Position numbers and translations under genes: made by a program
Shown here: positions 1 to 8,679 of the stretch, one piece after another
How the letters are laid out: each line of letters begins with the position of its first letter
Numbering within the stretch: position 1 is the stretch's first letter
Notes under the pieces: model-generated
What the model was told of the DNA's origin: nothing
Seen by the model: only the letters and a program-made list of their open reading frames with translations
The model's database searches: none
Source of the DNA: Monoraphidium neglectum
Taxonomy: Eukaryota > Chlorophyta > Chlorophyceae > Sphaeropleales > Selenastraceae
NCBI RefSeq assembly: GCF_000611645.1
Contig: NW_014011788.1
Coordinates: 1-11,688, forward strand
Direction: 5' to 3'
Length of the DNA stretch: 11,688 nt

Positions 1-31
1 GCGTTCGGCCGCGGCGCTGTCAGGCTCTCAC

Positions 32-94
32 CTCGAGCACTGAGCGGTTGACGCCCAGGAGGTCTTCCGGCACCTTGACTGCCGCCGAGGACAT
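32..94 (-). CDS. First exon of a second CBP60-like gene (tandem paralogue, continues off the left edge)
   Basis: This 21-codon exon starts at ATG 94-92. That is the first ATG after an in-frame TGA near position 210. It ends at a clean donor, GAG|GTGAGA (exon end 32, intron from 31). The peptide carries AVKVPEDLL, then a few variable residues, then SVLE. The first exon of the CBP60-like gene at 6974-2256 has the same AVKVPEDLL block, the same ending VLE and the same phase-0 intron right after the GAG codon. The rest of the gene lies left of position 1. I infer a head-to-tail paralogue of the neighbouring gene. The exon alone contains no recognisable functional domain, so its role is inferred only from the similarity. 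A longer in-frame open stretch without ATG lies upstream (about 95-207) and is treated as 5' UTR. Confidence 0.6.
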
Positions 95-2255
95 CCCGGC
101 CGCGAGGGCGCCGCCCTGCGCGCACCCGGTCTCAGTGGCCGGCGCCTCGGGAGCCGAGCGGCTGGTCGGGTTGCAGCGGCGTCGCTTCAAGAGCTGCACT
201 CGACCCCAGGATCATACACTGTGTGTTTATTGCGTCGCTGCGTACAAAAGCGGCGAAAAATGGGGACGTCTTTGACACTGTACTGCTGCATGCGTCGCTG
301 CACTCGTCGCCAAAAGCAAGCGGGCTTGTCCCGCGCAACTCAAAGCATGTATAGAATACAATGGGAGGCCACTGTGCCGCTCTCGCTTCGCACAGACGCC
401 TCCTAGCGAGTTGATGGCCACAGCTCTAATAAGGCCCTGGCTGTGCGCGATGAATGCGAGCTCTGCGCGCCGGCCACGCTCCTTACCTGCGTTGAGAAGG
501 CTTGAAACTTTGAACTTGGCAATGCACACCGCACACGGCCACAAATAGACGTGCTCAGTCGGGTTACTACTGGCTTCCGCCCAACGACCAGCTGCCGTGC
601 AGTGTTGGTCACCTGGGCGCTCCGCTGGACGGCGGTGCGAGGCCGCTGGCCCCAGCCAGGTGTGACCAGGTGTGATGCGCACAGCTGATCTGTGATCATA
701 TGATCCCACTTTGGCATTGGACGTCAGCAGGGGAAAAACGAGGGGCATCGGCGATGCCAGCCGAAAACATGGTCGTGATTGAGCCAGGTCCCAGTCCACT
801 GGTTGCTGCACGGCTACTTTGGCGCGGCAGCTGCACCAAAGCCGTACTTTGCAGGATGGACAATGAATCGTGACGGCTGTCACAGAGCCCACATGCGCGC
901 TGGCGTGCAACTACAGGATGGGGGGAGTAGTGCCGGGGTGCCAGGTGGGGAGGCTAGTTGCGCGTTGCGTTTCTTCCGCACATGGCGCGTGCGCGATCTC
1001 AGAGCCAGGGGCAGGATTACCAGATAAATGATAGATATCATGTGATAGATAACATATGCTTGAGTTGTAAGTATTGCGGAGGGTACTTTGCTTTTGCAAT
1101 TAGTAAGGACGACAGGTGCTGGGTTGGGCGGATGGCCAGTGTGATGGTGGCTGGCTGGAACGGGCTCGTGCAGTAGCATGTGCGTGGCCCTTCCCTGCTC
1201 AGGGCGTAAAAACGAATTACTGCCTTGGTGCTAGGCAGAGGGATGGGCAGCAGTACTCGCCCCAGGGAAGTTTGTAATCACGCAAGTGTGCAGGTAGGCA
1301 AGTACGGCCTGAGTAATCAGCAAGGTGCGTCGGCAACAACGAGTATATGCACGAAAGGGCACGCATCGATGTGCACGCGTGTGTTTGTGTATTTACTTAC
1401 GTGTGCATGTGTACATAAGTGTGGATTGACGGCCCTACGCATCGCGCCGACAAAAACGAGCGGCATCACAAGCCACCCCACGGCAACGAACAGTGTGGCT
1501 GGAGGACTTCATGTGCGACTCTGGTGGAAATGCGGGTCTGCGCCAGGCGTTCATCCACCAAGGCAATAACAATGTGCGCGAACAGATGTGTGCGCAGGGG
1601 GAGTATTTGTAGGGGCGGTGGGTTGGCACATGCGAGCACATCAGGCCAGAGAGGTCAGGGTAATTCAGCTGTGACAAATTGGATGCAGGTTGGACCCAGA
1701 AACGCCAGTAATGTTGGAAGGGCACATTACAGTCCATCGGTAGTAGGACGGGAGCAACTGCTATGATAGGGACGCATAAAGGGGGGGCACCTGCAGCATC
1801 CAGGAAAGCACTGTCTGCTCGGCTGCTTGGTATGATACTCACGGGCAAGTGCTTGATGCTTGAGGCTTGATGCAGTGTGCAGATTAGTAAAGCAGTGATG
1901 GGGAAGAACATCTCAATAGCAATCAACCAGCCATTTGCCTGGTGCTGGAGGCTGGGTGTGGTGCACTCGCTGTGCAACAATCCGAGGAACTCGTTCTTGC
2001 CTTTGAATATGCACAAATACGATAGCAGCAATATCACCCAGCTCAGCAATCTACGTGAGACATTTCTTGCAGGCCTCCAGCCGTGAACTGAAGTTGACAC
2101 AATTGGGTTGCCTGTGTGTGGCGTGGCAAGCTTGCGCCCAGCAGCCACCACGCATGACTCGCACGCCTCGGTCCCACTGCCGCCACCTGGGCATGGGATA
2201 GCAGATGGCAGCCAATTGGTCTAATGTTGGACGCCAAGGCCCCCAGGTGCACTGT
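95..2255. other. Intergenic region: 3' flank of the CBP60-like gene and 5' flank of its left-hand paralogue
   Basis: These 2.16 kb separate the stop codon of one minus-strand gene (2256) from the start of the next (94). I see no exon with protein-like composition and matching splice sites. Open frames exist on both strands, the longest about 238 codons at 2151-1435 on the minus strand. None has a recognisable motif. The right part probably holds a 3' UTR that ends near the TGTAA at 1731-1727. The left part presumably holds the promoter of the paralogue, but I could not identify a TATA box or other element. A locally AT-rich patch (about 1015-1065) and a GT-rich, purine/pyrimidine-alternating patch (about 1365-1425) stand out from the GC-rich background. 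Confidence 0.6.
1727..1731 (-). promoter_or_regulatory. Candidate TGTAA polyadenylation signal for the CBP60-like gene
   Basis: TGTAA on the minus strand is the usual green-algal poly(A) signal. This is the first one I find after the stop codon at 2256, about 525 nt downstream, which would give a 3' UTR of roughly 540 nt. The pentamer is short and can occur by chance. Confidence 0.4.
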
Positions 2256-2708
2256 TCACAGGAGGCTGTCCAGACCTGCTGCTAGCCCTTGCAGGAGGCA
2301 GTCGATGGCATCATCCAACTCGCTGTCATGCGGCAACCCGACATCCAGCGGCGGCCCAGCAATCGGCTGCGCTGCTGCTGTGCGGCCGCCCTCGCCCTCG
2401 CCGACGGTGGGCAATCGTGACGGCAGCACCCCAGTGACACGGGCGCCTGCTGTGGGGTGCTGCCCGTGGGAGGGGCTGATGGAACCCGGGTTTATCCCCA
2501 GTACAGGTGGGGTCCGGCTCGCCAGGTGAGCTGCTGCAGCTGCCTCCGGTCGCAGGCCGCTAGGCTGTTCCAGCATCCCAGAGCCACCACTGCCCTGATT
2601 CTGCATTGCCCATGGCACTCCCGTCTGCTGCCTTGCGGCATACAGCCAGGCACTACCGTGCAAGCGCCTCCGCTTCCCAGCAGTCATCACATGCTCATCT
2701 TGTTCAAG

Positions 2709-2745
<37 letters not shown>

Positions 2746-5700
2746 ACCTGCGGCTGCACCTGCACCTGCTGCTGCACCTGCTGCTGCTGCTGCTGCTGCT
2801 GCTGCGGCAGCGGCGACTGAGCCTCAAGGTGCTGCTCGTCTTGGTGTTTCTCACCTCCCTGCCAGTGCTGCCCCTGCTGCTGCAAGTCCTCTTTTGGCTC
2901 CTGCTTTGGCACCTGTTGCTGCGCGTGCTCCTCCCCCTGCTTCTGCTCATCCTTCTGCTGCTGTTGCTCCTGCTGCATCTGCAATAAGAACGCCCGCGGC
3001 ACGGACTTGTCCAGTACGAAGCTGGAGGTTGAACCACCGCATGGGTCGGTGGGAGCAGCGCCGGCTGCCGTTGCTGCTGGCCCAGCTGCTGCCATCAAGC
3101 TGCAAGCGGCGGCCGCGGGCTCCATGCCATTCAGGGTCCCACTCAGAGACGCCAGAAGGAAGGGTGACAGCTTTCCCTCACGCTGTGCGGGACACGGTGG
3201 CAGGAGCAGCAGCTGTGAGAATCCTGGCGAGTACAGGGAGACTTCTGGCAATTGATGACGGCCGGGCAATCAAGGTTGTATGTGCACTCCGAGTGAGAGT
3301 TGTGCAGCCGCTGCAGACTGTGCAGTGAAGTGGTGATGAGAGTTGTGCACCCCCTGTGGGACCAGGGCGCGTGCAAAGACAGCCGCGTCATGTCTTGTGT
3401 CACTCTCTGCTCACCTCTGCAAACTCATTGGAATTGACCCGGAACACCGACCTCCCCGGATGGCCGGGGCTCCACCAGCCCGCGGCCGCGGCCTGCTGCA
3501 GCTGCTGCACCAGCACCCGCTGGTCGGACGTCTGCTGCGGCGCCGGCACCGCCTCCAGGACCGGCCGCCCTCCCTCCCCTGTTCGGCGCAGCAGTAGCGC
3601 TGCAGGAGCCAAGGAGCAAGCCGGGGCCGCAAAGCGTCGGCTACGTGTTTACATGGGTCCCAGCAGTGAATGTTAGGATATCAAGGGCAACGGATTGAAT
3701 GATTTGAACCACGTGCACACTTTAGCGGCAACTGAGGCATGCGCGTCACCCATTGTGGCTCACCGACGGGCGTCCTGAGCTCCACTCTGGCCAGGCAGCA
3801 GGTGAAGAGCAGGCCCACATCCATTGCCCTACGGAGGGGGGCAGTTGTCTTGATGAGGTGGATAAGGTCGTGCAATAATGCATTGCTGGGCAAAGTGCGC
3901 GGTGGAGGATTGGCAACAAACTCGCAGCGGTGCAGTCAGTGATGATTGGGCCAGCCAGTGGCGTGTGCCACAGTGTGACAGTCATCACAGTGTGGAGTAA
4001 TCAGCGACACGGCGTCAAGTGGTGCCTTGCATCGACAAATCCGTAAACGCCTTTCAGCAGAGCAGGCAATGCTGTCCGAGGCGAGTCGCCCTTGTTCACC
4101 GCCCTTTTCACGTCAAGACAGCCGGCAGGTGGACAGCGGATTACAATTCATCCTCTGTCGGGCCCCCTCACCTCCTGTCTGCGAACCAAGCTCGCATCAT
4201 GTTGTCTGGCACCACCGCCCTCAGCGCGTGCTCCCGCGCCTGCTCCCACTTGTCCTTGGACATCTTGAGCACTTGCAGGAGCTGCCGGTGCGACAGGGAG
4301 TGAAGGCCGCAGCAGTCACGAGCTGCAGCTGGCAGTGCTTGGTAAGAAGCAGCCAGCCCCCTCTAGTAGTTGCCCCGCCACCCCGCTCCCTCCGTCGGCC
4401 AGCCCTGGACTTTTAGGAGGCCCTAAACCCTATCCCCTCAAGAGGGTGATCATTCCTGCTGGCATCAACCACACCTCTTCAAGTGCCTGGGGAGGGCGAC
4501 TCACGATGGCGTGCAGCTGTGGGTCATGGTCCGTCTGCCGCGCCAGGACCTGGAAGTCCCCCACCTTTGCCACGGAGTTGATGATGCCCTCAGGGAGCGG
4601 CAAAGACGCCTGAGCCACCAGAGGCGATTCATGGGGGGCGGGGCACCATGCACAATGGCGTCTGGAAATATATGATCAAGAGCTCCAGGCAGGAGCGCAA
4701 GGCCCGCTGAGCACCTACCGGGGCGGGGCCGCGCGAGTGTCATCAAGTGTGCATGATGACACGTAAAAGCAGACGACACCGGCTTGGCGCATGCGCGTTG
4801 CTGCTCGCTTGCGCGGCCGTGCGTCTACCTTGTGGGCCGCGCTACGCAGGTCCTGGAGCTTCTTCACCGTCTTGGCGCCCATGTGCACGAGCACAGCCAC
4901 CGGGTCGTCCACGCTGGGAAAATCGGCCTTGAGGTCACACTTCTGCCGCTGAGTCACCACCACAAAGCTCTCCGACACCGCTGCCCGCATCGACAGGGAG
5001 CGGCCGTCCCGGTGGCGCGCGCGGGCGAGCAGGCGAATTGGGGGCTTGCGGCCGTCCAAGATAGCTTCGCAGCTGTCGGTGACCTGCAGAGTGTTTGTGC
5101 GCAAGCGTCAAACTGCAGCATAAGAAGCGGCGTCACGCAGTGCCGCCAGTCAGCGGGACCCAAGCTCCTGCCTGCCTGCTGCGGACTGCATGTGCGCACC
5201 CAGTGGTGCACTGATGGCACCCGAGGCCCTGCACCGCTGCCTTGTGCGCAAGCTTCGTCGATGCAGACACCGGCGCATCGATGATCCATGGTGCGCGCCT
5301 GCTTTTTGCCCCAAACACCTGCAAGCCAGTGAGCAGAGCCGTGCCCCTGGAGACGGTGAGGACAAGGACGAGGCGCCCCAGCTCGTCATTGGTGGCGGTG
5401 CCCGCGGCGGTGAGCAGGGGCCCGCCCCTCTTGTTGGGAGCACGCTGATTTCGTCAAACGCGGCGTCGATGGACCCCGTTCCTGCGCCGCTGCTGAAGAT
5501 AGGGCGGCCAGGCGCATGGCAAGTGAGAGAGAGGCACAAAGACACGCACGCGTCCACGCCAGGCCGCGCCAACGACAGGCCGGCGGCAGCCAGTCGGTGG
5601 AGGCTGGGCCTGATTCACCGGCCCGTCAGTATCCCAGGTCCCGCCCATCAAAGCAGCGGTCCCCAACCGTGGCCGTCTGCAGGCGTCCGCCTCTTTATAT

Positions 5701-6974
5701 CGTGCAGCGCGGCGTCACCCCGCGCGCACCTGGCCGCCAAAGCCTCAAACGCGTTGCCGTCCAGCGCAACCACCTCCACGCGCACCCCAGGCAGCTGCTC
5801 CAGGAAAGTGTCACCCGTGGACGGGTCCACCAGCTCCACGCGCAGACCCGCGCCGCAGTCAGCCGTGAGGCGCTCGTCTGATAGGTACTTGCGGCGGAAG
5901 TTTGCGGCGCACCGGCGCGAAGTGTTGTGGCGGCAGAGCGCGCAGCCGGGGTCGAGGCAGCCGGAGGCGCTGCGGGGCCGGACGCAGGGGCAGGTGTAGT
6001 TGGGACAGGGCGCAGAGGGCGCAGGGCAGGAGGAGAAAGGGAGGCGGGCAAGAGGGGGTCGGGAGAGGGTTTGATGAAGGGGATGAATGAGGTTTGGCGT
6101 GGCTGGCACACCACCAGCCAGATGCGCTTGTTGCAGCTGACAGAAACGCCTCTGCGCACGTGCAGCGCCACCGTGAGCCCATGCTGTCGCGCACGCGATG
6201 TAATCGCCCGGGTGCTGATGCCGGCCACAACGCCGTGTCGCTGGCCGCCGCTGGCCGGCGCAGGCCCGCCTGCCGCCTTGCAGCTGCCGCGCAGCTGCCG
6301 CAGCCGCGCGGGCAGGCGCCGCAGGCCCCCTACACCCAGAGCCGGCCCACCCTCTCCTGCCACGCGTCTGTCGCCCCCTGGCGTCCTGCTGTATGGCTGC
6401 CGGCGCACCGGCAGTCGTGCCTGAATACCAGCTGCAGGCCCAGGCTCTCGACGGGCACTCCTCCATAGTCCGCCGGCGGCAGCGCCCCAAGCGCCTCCCC
6501 CGCGGCGCGGCGCACGAGGGCGGCGTCCGCGCCGGGCGCCAGCGCGCTCAGGCGCCGCGTCAGGCCCAGGAGGAAATGCTCAAAGCGCTGGCGCACGTAT
6601 TCCTGCGGCGGGGCACGGCAGCGTGGGCAAGCAGCAGGGTGGGGTTGTGCTAATCAACTGTGTGGGGCGCGTGGCGGCTGGCGCCATCGATCATTGTTCA
6701 TCAGAGCGCCGGGGGTCGCGATCCCCCCTCATGAGACAGCGAAGCCTTGTCGAACACCTTCAGAGTTGAGCAGCAGGCCAGCTGGTTCGAGGACCAGGCG
6801 CAGCGGCCAGCTGCACACGGCGCGGCCTCGGGGGCTCTTGACCGCCACGCCACGTAAACCGCTGGCACGAAGCCGCGGTTGCGGGACAGGCAGGACATGG
6901 GTGCCCAAGCGCACCTCCAGAACGCCGCTGCTGACAGACAGCAGGTCCTCGGGGACTTTCACGGCCCGGAGCAT
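2256..6974 (-). CDS. CBP60-like (calmodulin-binding protein 60 family) putative transcription regulator, 10 exons
   Basis: Proposed exons: 6974-6915, 6602-6409, 5969-5730, 5492-5319, 5083-4829, 4609-4505, 4281-4172, 3828-3764, 3578-3415, 3212-2256. All have GT/AG ends and compatible phases except exon 4, which needs one extra base; total about 774 aa. In family order I see: an N-terminal helical segment (EYVRQRFEHFL) and LQLVF at residues 21-85; a beta region with VELVDPSTG and VEVVALDG (about 110-160); PLLTAAG, then VTDS and GRKPPIRL (about 185-240); SESFVV and MGAKTVKKLQDL (about 260-300); DFQVLARQ (309-343); MSKDKWEQAREHA (about 350-365). These parallel the LxLxF, VD..TG, LDGDF, RPLLTG, FTDNSSW.RSRKFRLG and middle/C-terminal helical segments of plant CBP60 proteins. 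The last exon (318 residues) is Gln-rich, with a KRRR basic patch near 635. Plant CBP60s are nuclear, DNA-binding and often calmodulin-regulated; those properties are inferred here. ATG 6974 is the first ATG after an in-frame TAG near 7063. Confidence 0.75.
2712..2807 (-). repeat. CAG trinucleotide runs coding polyglutamine
   Basis: Two imperfect CAG runs (CTG on the plus strand) sit in the last exon of the CBP60-like gene. One is 11 codons at 2744-2712; the other is about 9 codons near 2806-2780. They are separated by Q/V/P-rich codons. Shorter CAG clusters extend to about 2985. The reading frame stays open through all of them. Such runs readily change length by replication slippage. Confidence 0.9.
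4141..4145 (-). promoter_or_regulatory. Intronic TGTAA in intron 7 of the CBP60-like gene
   Basis: This TGTAA pentamer on the transcribed strand lies 26 nt past the intron 7 donor (4171). If used, transcripts would end before exons 8-10 and lose the Gln-rich tail. Chance occurrence is quite possible. Confidence 0.2.
5417..5440 (-). other. Apparent 1-nt deletion (frame conflict) in exon 4 of the CBP60-like gene
   Basis: Entering exon 4 at the strong acceptor 5493 gives a frame reading GSIDAAFDEISVL. Downstream, the family-like sequence NKRGGPLLTAAG, which runs on to the exon 5 junction, is in another frame. One additional base at the CCC (5438-5436) or GGGG (5428-5425) run would join them. 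An alternative acceptor with AG at 5429-5428 (exon from 5427) also restores the frame, but it lacks a good pyrimidine tract and removes about 20 residues. Confidence 0.65.
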
Positions 6975-8679
6975 AACACAAGCTGCCCCGCGGCGCTCAG
7001 GGTCGTCTTCACAAGAATCAGTGACTGTGCAGCGAGGCTGCCGATGCGCGGATGGCGGCTAGGGCTTGCGCGGCCAGGTGCGTGACAACCAGTGGGATTG
7101 TCGAGACATGATCGCGACCAGTTCGGCTCAACCTGTGTGTGTGCTGCAACTCAACAGACGAGATCCTGGCGCAGTGGCCGATTCCGCACGCAGTGACGAT
7201 GGGCTCGGCTGAATTGGTGTAGAGAGTCAGTCGTTCGAGTGTCAATTAAATTTCTGACACGTACCATCTGCACCCCTGCTTGCAGCTACAGACCCATCGG
7301 GCAAGGTGCGTGCCTGGTCGTTGCCTAGAAGCGACCGCCAACGAGACCACCAGCGGCTTGTGGACGCTGAACACGTCCTAGAACAGGTGAGTATACTACG
7401 CTAGATACGTCCTCAAAACTTCCAAAACGGTTAATTTGTTGTACCGTTGGAACCGCGCTGACATCCGCCAAATGCGGCGCGCCAGCGAGTGCGGCTGCTT
7501 GGTGGCTTGCTGGCAACGAGGTTTCAGGGCATCAACTGGAGCGCCCTGAAAACACTCTGCGACAATCATCTCATTATTGTTGCCTTGGGTAGCCCAGGCT
7601 TTAATAAACTTGTTGAGGTGGTGTCACCACTCCCACCGCAACCCTTGTGCTGACAAAGTCGAGCGCGCTCCCACGGTGCAGCGCACGTGCTGATAGCGCG
7701 CCACTGATGTGGCTGTGCGCCGGGGATGCATGTTGCCCCGCCCGGTTGACCAACAGAAAAAGCATGGCAGTCTGTCCAGAGCTGGCTCGCGCGCGGCGCA
7801 GCAAAGCGGCCACACCTTGCGCCTACCACGCACAGACTGTGGATTGCGCGCCAATCAGAAGTCGGCCAGAGAGCAGGAGAAAAGTGGAGATGTTACATGA
7901 GCATGCGCACACACGCATGCATGTGTCATGCGCCAGCACTGGCTGTCTGGCGATCATAGCCGTGTACGGCTGATTGCCGCGCCATGCTGGTGCCTGTGGT
8001 AGGAGCATGTTAGAGCCGTGCAGACAGGGAAGGAAGGACGAAGAGGAGTACATGCATCGTTGCAGACGCGACACACACATCTGGGAACGTAAATTCAGAA
8101 GGCACGTGAAGCAGTCGTGGATGATTTCTTGCTGGCAGTACAATGGCAGGCGCATGTGCTGAGCTTGCCGTGCGTGTATGTGTTGTCATTGCATCTCGGG
8201 GTATCAGCCCTGTCACCAGAGCTGTGCAAATAACTAATCTCTAGGAGGCGGGGTGCGTGCACACAACACAAAAGCTTGGCTGGCGACACATGTGGCACGC
8301 AGGCAGTGCAGCAACGCGAGGATCGTTCGCAAGTGGGATTTGTGGTGTTTGGACAGGTGTGATTAAACACGCACCGCTCCGGCAGCCAACGAAGGCTCGC
8401 CCTCATGCACGCCAAGCGGGTTGGCGGCAGAGTTTGTGGTTTGAACGCGCTGTCTGGTGATCGGGCGTGCGTGGAGTGACTCTACGCAGGAGCCGCATCT
8501 TTTCAGCGGCGGACTCGCAAAGCTTCTGGCCCCTGCACACGGCCATCACTACTGCTTGTACCGCGCCGTTTTTCAAATGTAAACCGATCTCACCGCCGCC
8601 CCCCACCCCTCGCGGCGCGCCCTCGCAGCTGTCCCAAGCAGCACAGGCCGCGCAGTCCAGCAGGCCCCGCGGTGCACGC
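6975..8679. other. Intergenic region: 3' flank of the P450 and 5' flank of the CBP60-like gene
   Basis: These 1.7 kb lie between the P450 stop (8680) and the CBP60-like start (6974), both on the minus strand. Short open frames on both strands show no conserved motif and no plausible splice partners. The right half probably holds the P450 3' UTR, ending near TGTAA at 7897-7893. The remaining 0.9 kb is the likely CBP60-like promoter and 5' UTR. I identified no defined promoter element. A somewhat AT-richer stretch lies at about 7240-7255 and 7405-7445. No tRNA-like cloverleaf was noticed. Confidence 0.6.
7893..7897 (-). promoter_or_regulatory. Candidate TGTAA polyadenylation signal for the P450 gene
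   Basis: This is the first minus-strand TGTAA found after the P450 stop codon at 8680. It implies a 3' UTR of about 800 nt, which is long but acceptable for a green alga. Confidence 0.35.

Noticed and set aside
227..910. 227-codon minus-strand open frame upstream of the left paralogue
   Set aside because: Cys/His/Ala/Arg-rich random-looking translation with no domain; it lies in presumed promoter sequence.
1435..2151. 238-codon minus-strand open frame with hydrophobic stretches, 3' of the CBP60-like gene
   Set aside because: It has no recognisable motif and unbiased composition, and it overlaps the likely 3' UTR. In GC-rich DNA an open frame of this size can arise by chance.
2606..3328. Long plus-strand Ala-rich and Leu-rich open frames
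   Set aside because: These are the other readings of the CAG-repeat exon on the minus strand (GCT gives Ala, CTG gives Leu).
5190..5999. 269-codon plus-strand open frame
   Set aside because: Antisense shadow of CBP60-like exons 3-4; its translation is basic and low in structure.
6997..7020. VTDSCE in the frame upstream of the CBP60-like start, identical to residues at the start of exon 5
   Set aside because: Only six residues match, with different codons, and nothing around them is similar. Treated as coincidence in the 5' UTR.
7597..7607. AATAAA on the plus strand
   Set aside because: No plus-strand gene ends nearby, and green algae mainly use TGTAA.
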